Below, piece by piece: positions 26,563 through 36,809 of a DNA stretch of 64,000 nt. Source of the DNA: Anaerolineae bacterium (GTDB lineage Bacteria > Chloroflexota > Anaerolineae > Aggregatilineales > Phototrophicaceae); NCBI GenBank assembly GCA_022824465.1, contig JAJDZV010000004.1, forward strand, positions 310,001 to 374,000, in the 5' to 3' direction. The notes below the pieces were generated by a model, which was not told the DNA's origin, did no database searches, and was given only the letters and a program-made list of their open reading frames with translations. Position 1 is the first letter of the stretch. Each line of letters opens with the position of its first letter. The position numbers and the translations under genes are program-made.

Positions 26563-28278
26563 ATGAAACGTCTTGTCTGGCGGATTTTGCTCGCCGCCTG
26601 GGTCGCGGCGCTGACATGCCTCGGCGCGGCGCAGGCGCCCGACCAGCCGGTCTACGCCTATATGCGCGGCGACCTCTGGAAGTTTGACCTGGACAACAAC
26701 AGCTCGGCGCAGTTGACGCATTCGGGCTTCAACGGCGGACCGATTCTCGCCCCGGACGGCGGTAGAATCGCCTACCTGTCAACCGCCGAAGCCTACGTAG
26801 CGCAGTGGGAAGCGGGCAATATCTCGCAGTTCGACGGCACGGCGCCAGCCGACATCTGGATCATGGATCTGGCGACCGAGACTTTCACGCTCATCGCCGA
26901 CCAGAGCGGCGCTACCGCGGCCGGATTCTTGCGTTCGCTGCCGGTCTGGTCGCCCGATAGTCAGCGACTCGCCTGGATAGAAATTGATCCGCAAGGGCAA
27001 GACTTGGAAGCGGCAGCACTGCGCGTTTATGACTTGAGCGCAGGCGCCCGAAGGACTGTGCCAAGATCGCTCGACCTGGGGATTCAGGGCGCGAACATCC
27101 GGATGCCCAGCCTGCGCTGGGGTCATGGCGGCCTGGCGCGATTGCTGTATACGACCGCGCCCGACAGCGGCGAGCCGGCGCTCTATGTTGAGTTCATTGA
27201 TATCGACGCCGGCGCCTTGACGCGATACGACCTGGGCTTGAACGCCAGCGGCGACAACACCGTGCGCGACTTCGTCTGGGTGAATCATCTGGGCGACAGT
27301 CTGCTGGCTTTGCAGATTCAAGACTACTGGGAAGTGATGAATCCAGCCGATGGCGCTCGTTCGCGGCTGCTCGATCCACCCCGCCTTAAGAACCGCGGCA
27401 TCTCCGGGGCGATTAGGCTTATACCCGCCTCAGTGGCGAATGCGCGTGGCGACTGGGATATTCACTGGTACGCCACCAGCGGCACGAATCTCTTCAGCAC
27501 CGGCTACGAGAGTCCGCGCGTCAATCGCAATTACTTGCCGGGTTTGTCTCCCGACGGGACGCGCATGGCTTGGCACGATGGCGACCGAATCAGCAGTTGG
27601 CGCATCAGCCCGGACGAAGGCGTCCGCGCCTTGGTCAGCGACGCCAGCCACCGGCGGTCCTTCCCGATTCCGGAGCCTGTCAGCGTGGTCTGGACGCCGA
27701 CAGAATGGATCACGACCGGCGCGGTCGAGGGCGCCGGCCCCGGCGCGCATTCCGCCGGTTGCGCCCTGCCACCGCTTTTGAGCGCCAATCAGCAGGCGAT
27801 CGTCAATACCGATGTCGCGCTTCGCATCCGCAGCGAGGCCTCAACCGCGGGTTCGGAGCTTGGCCGGGTCGAAGCGGGCGCGGTCCTTACGGTCGAAGCC
27901 GGTCCGATTTGCGCCGATGGCTACAACTGGTACGCCGTCTACAATGGCGCGCTGGCAGGTTGGTCGGCGGAAGGCGGCGTTGGAGATTACTGGCTGCTGT
28001 TTCATGTCGCCTGCGCCGACAGCCCGGCGACGCGCTTGACCAGCGGCATGACGGCGACGGTAATTGGCGACCGCGTCGTCAATATCCGCAGCGGCGTCGG
28101 CGCGACCGATACGTCGATTGTCTGGGCGGTGGCGGCCGGCGATGAATTCCAGGTTACGGGCTTGCCGCAATGTGGCGCTGCCGGGCTGCGCTGGTATCCC
28201 ATGCGCATTGATGAGACAACCGGCTGGATCGCCGAAGGGCAAGGCGACGACTACTGGATCGCGCCGGTTGACGATTAG
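26563..28278 (+). CDS. Secreted TolB-like beta-propeller protein with two SH3b domains
   Basis: 571 residues. A signal peptide (MKRLVWRILL through AAQA) is followed by propeller blades marked by DLWKFDLDNN, LAPDGGRIAYLS, WSPDSQRLAWIE and LSPDGTRMAWH. Two bacterial SH3 modules follow, about residues 415-475 (LRIRSEAS ... YNWYAVYNGALAGWS) and 495-565 (VNIRSGVG ... RWYPMRIDETTGWIA). SH3b domains usually bind peptidoglycan or peptides, so it is probably an envelope-bound sensor or scaffold. It has its own candidate promoter and is convergent with the GNAT gene, overlapping it by four bases. Function unknown. Confidence 0.8.
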   Translation: MKRLVWRILLAAWVAALTCLGAAQAPDQPVYAYMRGDLWKFDLDNNSSAQLTHSGFNGGPILAPDGGRIAYLSTAEAYVAQWEAGNISQFDGTAPADIWIMDLATETFTLIADQSGATAAGFLRSLPVWSPDSQRLAWIEIDPQGQDLEAAALRVYDLSAGARRTVPRSLDLGIQGANIRMPSLRWGHGGLARLLYTTAPDSGEPALYVEFIDIDAGALTRYDLGLNASGDNTVRDFVWVNHLGDSLLALQIQDYWEVMNPADGARSRLLDPPRLKNRGISGAIRLIPASVANARGDWDIHWYATSGTNLFSTGYESPRVNRNYLPGLSPDGTRMAWHDGDRISSWRISPDEGVRALVSDASHRRSFPIPEPVSVVWTPTEWITTGAVEGAGPGAHSAGCALPPLLSANQQAIVNTDVALRIRSEASTAGSELGRVEAGAVLTVEAGPICADGYNWYAVYNGALAGWSAEGGVGDYWLLFHVACADSPATRLTSGMTATVIGDRVVNIRSGVGATDTSIVWAVAAGDEFQVTGLPQCGAAGLRWYPMRIDETTGWIAEGQGDDYWIAPVDD

Positions 28279-28901
28279 CTCGGTTTGAACTCGGGATTCT
28301 CCCAGACGATCAAGGTCGCCCAATTATCCGACGCCTCGTCTGCAATGTAATCTTGGAGCAGTCCGCGCACGGTGAAGCCGCGCCCGAGCTGGAATGACAG
28401 CGTGCGGTCGTAGACTTTGCCAGCGACGACCATGTCAACATAGGCTTGCGGCGTCAGCGTAGACTTGTATTCGGCGTAACCGGGGATGAGCCCGCCAGCG
28501 ACGATGCCGCGGCGATTCTGGCGCGCGACGATTTCCATGCGCGCCGCGTAAAGCAGCGAGCCCACGCCGCGCCGGCGAAAGTCCGGATGCACGCTGATGT
28601 CGGCGCCGTAATACCAGCCGCCGTCAGGGTCGTGATGAGTGTAGTAGCCGCCGTCTATGATCTCTTGGAAACTGTGTTGAGCCTGGCCAAAGTCAAAATC
28701 GATGAGGAAGCCCGAGCCCAAGCCGATGACCCGATGGTCGACGAGCGCGACGAAGTTGCCCTCGGGGAAAAGGCGGCAGTGATAAAGAAAGTGCTCTTCG
28801 CGCATCAACTCGTCAGCGCCGAGCGTGGGGAAGCAATCCCGCTGCAGTTGCTCGAGCGCGGCGGCGTATCGCGGCTGAATCGTATCAATGCGGATGGACA
28901 A
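28275..28901 (-). CDS. GNAT-family N-acetyltransferase
   Basis: 208 residues. The acetyl-CoA-binding motif is DISVHPDFRRRGVGSLLYAARM. The C-terminal segment LQDYIADEA...LIVWENPEF is shared with the GNAT protein at 19787-20674, so the two form a small paralogous family. It lacks the long N-terminal extension of that copy. Substrate unknown. It is convergent with the propeller-SH3 gene and divergent from pdxS. Confidence 0.82.
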   Translation of the reverse strand: MSIRIDTIQPRYAAALEQLQRDCFPTLGADELMREEHFLYHCRLFPEGNFVALVDHRVIGLGSGFLIDFDFGQAQHSFQEIIDGGYYTHHDPDGGWYYGADISVHPDFRRRGVGSLLYAARMEIVARQNRRGIVAGGLIPGYAEYKSTLTPQAYVDMVVAGKVYDRTLSFQLGRGFTVRGLLQDYIADEASDNWATLIVWENPEFKPS

Positions 28902-29090
28902 GACGGGCGCAGCTCCCGGTCGCGCGGACCAAATCGTACAGCGAGAGTTTAGCCGGCGCCGGCGCGAAGGGTCAACCGCTTCTCGCGCCTGCGCCTATTG
29001 GACTGAATGGACTGCATTGGACATACAGTTTTCGCCCAAGGTAGCATAGGATGGGCAGCAGTGTGAACGACATCAAATCGAGAGTGGGAC

Positions 29091-29996
<906 letters not shown>

Positions 29997-30081
29997 AGGC
30001 CGCCTCAACCGACGGTAATCGCAGCAAAACCTGGCTCGGGCGGTTCAGCGAATCGCCCTTCTGCTTTTTCGGATTCTAGCG

Positions 30082-31212
30082 TTACAGCCGGGCGCGGAAG
30101 TCCTTGAGCGTGCGGAATATGATGCGGTTGGAGTCGTGGTAGCGGATGGCGCCGCGATAGGCCGCGCGCACCAGGTAGATGATATCGTCGCCGTCAAATT
30201 GCCAGTCGACATATTGAAAGCCGGTCAGGCGCGCTGAGTCCTCCGGCCTTAAGCCGCTGCGATCGCGCATTAGCGTTTGCGCGATCCGCCAGTTGATTAG
30301 GTCTTCCGATACGCTCAACGACAGGATGTTGCGTTGACGGGTCCAAGCAGGATTGGTCACGTTGTTGACCAGCGTGAGGTACACCCCCGTCCGCTGGTCG
30401 TAGCGGATGGTGAACTTCGTGCCGCCGCCCGGAAACTTGATGAAGCCGCTGGCTGGATCAAATGAGATCCGCCGGCCTTCATCTTCCACTTTCACAATCG
30501 CGGCGCGGTTGACCATCGGGCTGGCGTTCAACCGCAGGATATTCCATAGCTCGCCATTGGGCGCGCGCGCGATATTGCCCTCCAGCCAGCAGGGGCGCGC
30601 CGGCGACTCCCAGTCGCCGGGAATCCAGGCGGGATCAAAAGGGATCTTGTTGCTGATGGTCCAGTTGGCGGCATCCAGCAAGTCGGCATCGCTGGGCGCG
30701 GAGACGACGCAGGAATGGAAGCTCGGACCGTGCACCGGCGGATCGGCGTCTTCAAAGGCTTTGTATATGCGGCCATCATGCTCCAATACGGGCACGGGCG
30801 CGCAGTGGTAGTTCGGCGCTTGCCGGAAAGGTCCGCCGCGAAACAGCAAGCCGCTCTGGCCATCGGCCGGATGCGTCCAGGTGAAGCCGCCGTCATCGCT
30901 GCGGCGGATGACGATCGAGCCGTATTGCTGTGAGCAGCCCAGGATGTATACACTGCCGCGATGGGTGAACAGGCTGCTCCAATAGCAGTTCATGATGTGG
31001 GTGATATTTGTCCAGGTCGCGCCGTCGTCATCCGAGCGATAGATGCTGGTCAGGCTTTCTTCATCTTCGTGGTTTCGCGGGCAGTTGGGCAAGCCGAAGT
31101 AATCATGCGACGCCAGCAGCGCGCCATCGTGCAGGCGCAGGATGCTGGGGCTGCCCAGGAAGGTCTTGCTACGCTCGGGCTGATATTTGACTTCGCTCCA
31201 GGTCAATGACAT
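30082..31212 (-). CDS. Sialidase-like (BNR/Asp-box) glycoside hydrolase, paralogue 1
   Basis: 376 residues of a six-bladed propeller with two clear Asp-boxes, SDDDGATW (60-67) and SDDGGFTW (105-112). The first blade has an Arg (PSILRLHDG) where sialidases place the first carboxylate-binding Arg. No signal peptide is seen, so the protein is predicted to be cytoplasmic. It is the last gene of the oppBCDF-binding protein run and lies 12 bases from a paralogue of more than half identical residues by eye. True sialidase activity is not proven; related BNR proteins act on other glycans. Confidence 0.75.
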   Translation of the reverse strand: MSLTWSEVKYQPERSKTFLGSPSILRLHDGALLASHDYFGLPNCPRNHEDEESLTSIYRSDDDGATWTNITHIMNCYWSSLFTHRGSVYILGCSQQYGSIVIRRSDDGGFTWTHPADGQSGLLFRGGPFRQAPNYHCAPVPVLEHDGRIYKAFEDADPPVHGPSFHSCVVSAPSDADLLDAANWTISNKIPFDPAWIPGDWESPARPCWLEGNIARAPNGELWNILRLNASPMVNRAAIVKVEDEGRRISFDPASGFIKFPGGGTKFTIRYDQRTGVYLTLVNNVTNPAWTRQRNILSLSVSEDLINWRIAQTLMRDRSGLRPEDSARLTGFQYVDWQFDGDDIIYLVRAAYRGAIRYHDSNRIIFRTLKDFRARL

Positions 31213-31224
31213 GCCTCGCCCTCG

Positions 31225-32409
31225 CTAGAGATAATCGCGGAAATTGACTAGCTTGCGGAAGACGATCTGGTTGGAGTCGTGGAAATTCCGCGCGCCACGA
31301 TAAGCGGTGCGCACCACATAAATCAGGTCATCGCCGTCGAACTGCCAATCAATATACTGGAAACCGGTGAGCGCGATCGAGTCCTCGGGACCCAAGCCGG
31401 TATCATCGCGCATCAATTCCGTGACGATCCGCCAGTTCCAGAGATCGTCCGAGGCAGTCAGCGACATGATGTTGCGCTGGCGCATGGGATGGCGGGCGCG
31501 ATAACGCTGCGACGCCAAGTCTCCAGCCAGCCGCGCGAGAACGTCCATGTCCGCCAGGTTGTTCACCATCGAGAGGTAAACCCCTGTGAGTGGATCGCGC
31601 CGGATCACGAATTTGGCTTTGGCGCCGGGGAAGTCGATGTAGCCCGTGGCGGGATCAAAGCTAAGCGTTCGCCCGCCGTCCGCAATGCGCAGGCGGGGCG
31701 CTTTCTCATCAAGCACCGAGCCGCCTTCAAAGGTCAGGATATTCCAGAGAGCGCCATCGGGCGCGACCACGACGTTGCCCTCGCGCCAGCCGGCCGGATT
31801 CGCCCGCTCGGCGTCCCAGTCGCGTGGAATCCAGGCTTGGTCGAAGGGCAGCTTGTTGCTCATCGTCCAGTTGGCGGCATCCAATAGATCAGCATCGACT
31901 GGCGCGGAAATCACGCCCGCTTGAAAGTTGCCCCAACCGGGCGGATCGCAATCTTCAAAGGCGCGGTAGAGCCGTCCCTCGTGCGCGACCACCGGCATTG
32001 GACCGCAGTGGTAATTTGGCGGGTCGTGATAGACGCCGCCGCTGAAGAGCCAGCCGCTGGCTTCGTCTTTCGGGTGCGTCCAGGTGAAACCGCCATCCGT
32101 GCTGCGGCGAATCACGATGGAACCGTATTGCTGCGACGTGCCCAGAATGTAAACCGCGCCCGCATGCAGGAAGAGGCTGCTCCAATAGCAGTTCATGATG
32201 TGGGTGATATTGACCCAACTGGCGCCATCGTCTTCCGAGCGATAGATGCTGGTGAGGCTTTCTTCGCCTTCGTGGTTCTTGGGGCAGCCAGCCAGGCCGA
32301 AGTAATCGTGTGACGCCAGCAGCGTGCCGTCAGGCAGACGAACGATGCTCGGGCTGCCGAGATAAGACTTGGCGCATTCGGGATGAAACTTGATCTGCGA
32401 CCATTGCAT
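31225..32409 (-). CDS. Sialidase-like (BNR/Asp-box) glycoside hydrolase, paralogue 2
   Basis: 394 residues aligned end to end with the next gene: same opening (PSIVRLPDGTLLASHDYFGL), same Asp-boxes (SEDDGASW, STDGGFTW), and same GFQYVDW/GFQYIDWQFDGDD ending. A roughly 15-residue insertion near residue 300 (LARLAGDLASQR) distinguishes it. No signal peptide. The tandem arrangement points to a duplication, perhaps giving two linkage specificities. A palindromic repeat separates it from the binding-protein gene. Confidence 0.75.
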   Translation of the reverse strand: MQWSQIKFHPECAKSYLGSPSIVRLPDGTLLASHDYFGLAGCPKNHEGEESLTSIYRSEDDGASWVNITHIMNCYWSSLFLHAGAVYILGTSQQYGSIVIRRSTDGGFTWTHPKDEASGWLFSGGVYHDPPNYHCGPMPVVAHEGRLYRAFEDCDPPGWGNFQAGVISAPVDADLLDAANWTMSNKLPFDQAWIPRDWDAERANPAGWREGNVVVAPDGALWNILTFEGGSVLDEKAPRLRIADGGRTLSFDPATGYIDFPGAKAKFVIRRDPLTGVYLSMVNNLADMDVLARLAGDLASQRYRARHPMRQRNIMSLTASDDLWNWRIVTELMRDDTGLGPEDSIALTGFQYIDWQFDGDDLIYVVRTAYRGARNFHDSNQIVFRKLVNFRDYL

Positions 32410-32444
32410 GAGCCCGCTCTTTCGTTTGACTGGTCTACCTCACC

Positions 32445-32478
32445 CCCCGGCCCCCTCTCCAAGTCATTGGAGAGGGGG
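32445..32478. repeat. Family B palindrome between the binding-protein and sialidase genes
   Basis: CCCCCTCTCC (32451-32460) and GGAGAGGGGG (32469-32478) form a perfect 10-base stem with an 8-base loop, preceded by CACCCCCCGG. The position would allow it to reduce read-through into the two hydrolase genes. Confidence 0.75.
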
Positions 32479-32621
32479 AGCGCTGAGAGAGAATGGTCAG
32501 ATGACGTCGCTGCTCTTGCTTTGAACTTCGGAGTCAAGTGTCGGCGCGTTACATCTTTTGACCGCAAATGGAAACGAAGAAAATGGGTCCGCGCCGAGAC
32601 GCGAACCCATCGAATACTGGT

Positions 32622-34610
32622 CTACTCGCTGACGTACCACTGGTCGGAGTGGCCGCTTTCGAGATGGCTGATGTAGACGACGCCTTCCACCGGCGTGAAG
32701 TTGTGCAGCCGGTTGGAGCGGATGAACACCTCCGGCGCCTCGCCGACGGGACCGATGTGATAGATATTGCGCACGGTATTGGCGACCAGCAGCGTGCCCA
32801 GCTCCACATAGCGATCCGAGCCGATTTCGGTCAACTGCCATTCATCGACCAGCCGCATCTGCTCCTGCTGGTACTCGGGCGGTTCTTCGCCTTCCGCGCC
32901 GTCGGAGAGCCACCACTGACGCCAGGCAAGCCCGCCGCCGACGGGAGTCGAGTCAATGCCATACGGCGGTCGCAGCCAGATCGGACGCTGGTACATATCC
33001 TTCTCGGAGACGACATCGGCAAACCAGGTCGAAGCGTGGACTTCGTTAGCGACCAGCGCCTGGCGGAATGCCTCGCGCGTGCTGGGGTTGATCTCGACAT
33101 CAACGCCGACGTCTTCCCAGTACTCAGCGACCAGCTCGGACATTGGAATGCGATTGATGGCGTCCCAAAGCACAATCGCCAGTTTCTCGCCGTCCGGGCG
33201 CAGGCGCACGCCGTCGTCGCCCATAGTCAAGCCCATCTCGTCAAGCAAGGCATTGGCTTGGTCCGGATCGTAATCAGCATAGTGCCCGCTCATCCAGTCT
33301 TCGTAGAACGCCGAGGCGGAAGAGACGCCCCACTGCCGCGGGACAGCCTGGCCGAAGAATAGCACCTCATTGATCTCGTCGCGGTTGATCGCCAGCGACA
33401 TCGCCTGACGGAAACGCAGGTCGTTGAAGATCTCGTTCAAGACCGGATCGCTGACCGTGATGTTGAATTGGTACTTGCTCATCGCGCCTTGATCGGCGGG
33501 CCAAAGGATGGTCGTATAATCGCCGTCCGCCTCGCCCGCTTTCAGCACTGGCAGGTCGCTGACTTCCAGGTTGTAGAAGCCGTAGTCGATGGCGCCAGCC
33601 TGGACGTTGAGGATGACTACTTCCGCCTCGCCCAGCAGCAAGCGCACTTGCCGATCGATATAGGGCAGCTGATTGCCCTCGGTGTCGACCTTCCAGTAGT
33701 AGGGGTTGCGCACGTAGAATTTGTTGCCGAAATCATCAACATGGTCGAGCGTCCATGGCTTCACGACCGGCAAGTCCGGATCGAAGTCGCTTTGCCCGGT
33801 CTGGCCGTCCATGTGGAACTCAAAGGCGCCGGCCCAGGTGTCGTAGCCCTCGGACTCGGCGAGCGCTTGCGCATCCTCATTATAGTCGGCGTGCCACTGC
33901 TGCAGGTAGTGGCGCGGGGCGATGGGGAAGCCCTGTCCGCTGCGCGCGACCACGATCGGGAAAGCGGGATTGGGTTGCGCGGCGACGAAGTTGACGGTCA
34001 TATCGTCAACCTTCTCGACCACCAAGGCCGTACCGCCCGGCTTGAGCGCATTGGACATATTGGGCAGGTCCGGATGCAGCATGATGTCTTCGTACCAGAA
34101 CATGACATCATCGGCGGTGACGGGCGTGCCGTCGCTCCACTTCATGCCGCTTCGCAGGGTCACCGTCGCCGTCATCAAATCGTCAGATAGTTCGACGCTC
34201 TTGGCGACTTCGGGGAAGATCACTTCCCAATTGGTCGAGAAGCCGGTCAGATGCTGGTCCCAGGCGGTGAAGCCAGTGTTGCCAAAGGAGGTGGGATTGG
34301 TCGCGTTGAAAGTAATCTCGCCGCCATAAGTTCCGATGGCTTCGCGCGGCTGCACGACCATAATATCGCCGCGGTCGGGCAGGCGCTCTTCGACCGGCGG
34401 CAGCTCGCCAGCGGCGACCATCTCCGCCAGCATCGGCGCTTCGTTGAACATGGCAATGCTGTTGCCGGCCGCTTCATACTCATCCAGCGACCAGGTCCGG
34501 TAATTGTCCGCCGACGAATATCCGTCTTGCGCGGCGGCGGTAAAAGCCGTCAGCGCCAGAATTAGAACGAGCACGACGCTCAAGAGCTTGCGATAGGTGA
34601 ACTTTGACAT
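32622..34610 (-). CDS. Peptide/oligosaccharide-type ABC substrate-binding protein (SBP_bac_5 family)
   Basis: 662 residues with a signal peptide ending TAAAQ and no lipobox. The family blocks DDLMTATVTLRSGMKWSDGTPVTADDV, NPYYWKVD and LRFRQAMSLAINRDEIN are clear. Length and domain order match DppA/OppA-like proteins. Some members of this family bind sugars, opines or sialic acid rather than peptides. Located between oppF and the two sialidase-like genes, it probably defines the specificity of the importer. A hairpin lies between oppF and this gene. Confidence 0.9.
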   Translation of the reverse strand: MSKFTYRKLLSVVLVLILALTAFTAAAQDGYSSADNYRTWSLDEYEAAGNSIAMFNEAPMLAEMVAAGELPPVEERLPDRGDIMVVQPREAIGTYGGEITFNATNPTSFGNTGFTAWDQHLTGFSTNWEVIFPEVAKSVELSDDLMTATVTLRSGMKWSDGTPVTADDVMFWYEDIMLHPDLPNMSNALKPGGTALVVEKVDDMTVNFVAAQPNPAFPIVVARSGQGFPIAPRHYLQQWHADYNEDAQALAESEGYDTWAGAFEFHMDGQTGQSDFDPDLPVVKPWTLDHVDDFGNKFYVRNPYYWKVDTEGNQLPYIDRQVRLLLGEAEVVILNVQAGAIDYGFYNLEVSDLPVLKAGEADGDYTTILWPADQGAMSKYQFNITVSDPVLNEIFNDLRFRQAMSLAINRDEINEVLFFGQAVPRQWGVSSASAFYEDWMSGHYADYDPDQANALLDEMGLTMGDDGVRLRPDGEKLAIVLWDAINRIPMSELVAEYWEDVGVDVEINPSTREAFRQALVANEVHASTWFADVVSEKDMYQRPIWLRPPYGIDSTPVGGGLAWRQWWLSDGAEGEEPPEYQQEQMRLVDEWQLTEIGSDRYVELGTLLVANTVRNIYHIGPVGEAPEVFIRSNRLHNFTPVEGVVYISHLESGHSDQWYVSE

Positions 34611-34717
34611 CTTTATTGCCTCCAGTTAATGAACAATTGTTGCACTTGATGCGATTATCAGCCCGTTGTCCAATCGGCCTCCTCTCTGGCTTGTAACGCC
34701 ATAACTGCCTCAGGTTT

Positions 34718-34740
34718 GCCTGCGCGCTATTTTCGCAGGC
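34718..34740 (-). other. Intercistronic hairpin between oppF and the binding-protein gene
   Basis: GCCTGCG and CGCAGGC form a perfect 7-base stem with a 9-base loop. No U-run follows on the minus strand, so it is more likely an mRNA processing or stability element than a terminator. Confidence 0.4.
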
Positions 34741-34753
34741 GCGCTGCATAACT

Positions 34754-35767
34754 TTACATCGCCACGCCGGTCAATTCCAACTCCTCAGCGAAATGGCAAG
34801 CGGCGAAGTGGCCCGGCGCGACTTCTTCCAGCGGCGGCTTCTCCTGGCGACAGCGATCCTGGGCGTATTGACAGCGCGGATGGAACAGGCAGCCGCTGGG
34901 CGGGTCAGCCGGATTGGCGACCTCGCCGCTCAGGATGATCTCGCGCTCTTCCAGGCGCGGGTCCGGCTTCGGCACGGCCGAGAGCAGCGCCTCCGTGTAC
35001 GGGTGTTTGGGATTGAGATAAAGCGCTTCCGTATCCGCCAATTCGATGATCTTGCCGACATACATCACAGCCACGCGGTCGGCGATATGTTCGACGACGC
35101 TGAGGTCGTGCGCGATGAAGAGATACGTCAGGCCGAGCTTCTCTTGCAAGTCTTGCAATAAATTTAGGATCTGCGCCTGGATCGATACATCCAGCGCCGA
35201 CACCGGTTCATCGGCGACGATCAGCCCGGGATGCGTCGCCAGGGCGCGCGCGATGCCGATGCGCTGGCGCTGGCCGCCGCTGAAGGCGTTGGGATAACGG
35301 TTCAAGTGGCCGACGTTCAAGCCCACTAAATCAGCCAACTCTCGGACGCGTGCCTCGAGCGCCTGGCCGCGGACGCCCTGCGCCCACAGCGGCTCGCCGA
35401 TGATATCGAGCACGGTCATGCGCGGCGATAGCGATGAGAATGGGTCCTGAAAGACCATCTGCATCTCTTTGCGCAATTGTCGCAGCTCCCCCTTGTCGAG
35501 CGCGGTGATGTCAACGACGGCGCCATCGCTCTTGCGCAAGATGATTTCGCCTTCGGTAGGATCGATGGCGCGCAAGACGCAGCGTCCCAGCGTCGTCTTG
35601 CCGCAGCCGGATTCCCCAACCAGACCCAGCGCCTCGCCGCGCTTGATCTCGAAGCTGACGTCATCGACGGCTTTGACCTGCCCCACCTGCCGGCGCAGCA
35701 AACCTTTCTCGACCGGGAAATACTTCTTGAGCGACTTGACTTGCAGGATCGTCTCGTCAGACTGCAT
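34754..35767 (-). CDS. oppF: Oligopeptide-type ABC transporter ATPase (OppF/DppF-like)
   Basis: 337 residues from the ATG at 35767, which has GGAAGG 7 bases upstream and overlaps the oppD stop by 11 bases. Walker A is GESGCGKTT, the signature [15 protein letters not shown], Walker [13 protein letters not shown]. The C-terminal oligopeptide-transporter extension with conserved Cys ([14 protein letters not shown]) is present and may hold a 4Fe-4S cluster as seen in this subfamily. It pairs with OppD. Confidence 0.93.
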   Translation of the reverse strand: MQSDETILQVKSLKKYFPVEKGLLRRQVGQVKAVDDVSFEIKRGEALGLVGESGCGKTTLGRCVLRAIDPTEGEIILRKSDGAVVDITALDKGELRQLRKEMQMVFQDPFSSLSPRMTVLDIIGEPLWAQGVRGQALEARVRELADLVGLNVGHLNRYPNAFSGGQRQRIGIARALATHPGLIVADEPVSALDVSIQAQILNLLQDLQEKLGLTYLFIAHDLSVVEHIADRVAVMYVGKIIELADTEALYLNPKHPYTEALLSAVPKPDPRLEEREIILSGEVANPADPPSGCLFHPRCQYAQDRCRQEKPPLEEVAPGHFAACHFAEELELTGVAM

Positions 35768-36800
35768 GGGTCGCGCCTTCCGGCATGGATTCGCCAACCG
35801 CGTCCAGCACTTCAGGGTAGACGAAGCAGGCGACCGCGTGGTCGTCTTCGATCTGCACCAGGGGCGGATCGACGCGGTTGCACAAGCCGTCGATGGCGGC
35901 TGAGCAGCGCGGGAAAAAGCCGCAGCCGGGCGGACGATTGATGGGCACGGGCACGGCGCCGCGAATCGACTCCAGCCGGTCGCGCGACTTCTTGCCGATC
36001 TTCGGGATCGACTGGATCAGCGCCTCGGTATAAGGATGCTTGGCATTGTAAAAGAGGCTGTCCACATCGGTGAATTCGACGATTCGGCCAAGGTACATCA
36101 CCGCCACCACCTGGACCATGCGCGCGATCACGCCCAGGTCGTGCGTGATGTACAAAATCGACATGCCGAACTCGCCCTGCAGATCGCGCATGAGCTGCAA
36201 GACTTGCGCCTGCACGGTGACATCGAGCGCGGTGGTGGGCTCGTCGGCGATCAGCAGCGAGGGTTCGCAGGACAGCGCCATGGCGATCATGGCGCGCTGG
36301 CGCATGCCGCCGGAGAGCTGGTGCGGGTACTCGCTCATGCGCTGCTTGGGGTTGGACATGCCGACGCGCTGCAGCAGGTCGATGGCGATCTTCGCGGCCG
36401 CTTTCTTGTCTTCCGTGCGATGGAGGCGGATGGCTTCGGTGATCTGATTGCCGATCGTATGCAGGGGCGAAAACGAGGTCATCGGCTCCTGGAAGATCAT
36501 AGCGATCTCGCCGCCGCGAATGTCGCGGATTTCCGGACCGTAGGGATCAAGCGCCGTGATATTGATCGGCTCGGCCCCGACAGGAAAGTAGGTGACATCG
36601 CCCTCGATCTGCGCGAAGTTCGGCGCCAGGCGCATAATCGTATTCACCGCCATGCTCTTGCCGCAGCCGGATTCGCCGACCAAACCCATCGTCTGGCCCC
36701 GGCGGATCGTGAAGCTGATGCCGTCGACCGCTTTCAGCAAGCCCTCTTCCAAGGGCAAATGCGTCTTGAGGTCTTCCACTTGAAGCAAGACGTCGGTCAT
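35757..36800 (-). CDS. oppD: Oligopeptide-type ABC transporter ATPase (OppD/DppD-like)
   Basis: 347 residues. Walker [10 protein letters not shown], signature [15 protein letters not shown], Walker [13 protein letters not shown], and the C-terminal Cys-containing extension ([18 protein letters not shown]). It starts 9 bases after oppC. OppD and OppF form the asymmetric ATPase pair of this importer. Confidence 0.93.
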   Translation of the reverse strand: MTDVLLQVEDLKTHLPLEEGLLKAVDGISFTIRRGQTMGLVGESGCGKSMAVNTIMRLAPNFAQIEGDVTYFPVGAEPINITALDPYGPEIRDIRGGEIAMIFQEPMTSFSPLHTIGNQITEAIRLHRTEDKKAAAKIAIDLLQRVGMSNPKQRMSEYPHQLSGGMRQRAMIAMALSCEPSLLIADEPTTALDVTVQAQVLQLMRDLQGEFGMSILYITHDLGVIARMVQVVAVMYLGRIVEFTDVDSLFYNAKHPYTEALIQSIPKIGKKSRDRLESIRGAVPVPINRPPGCGFFPRCSAAIDGLCNRVDPPLVQIEDDHAVACFVYPEVLDAVGESMPEGATHAV

Positions 36801-36809
36801 GGCGGCGCC

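Noticed and set aside
34718..34740. Rho-independent terminator between oppF and its binding-protein gene
   Set aside because: The stem is good but no U-run follows it in the direction of transcription.
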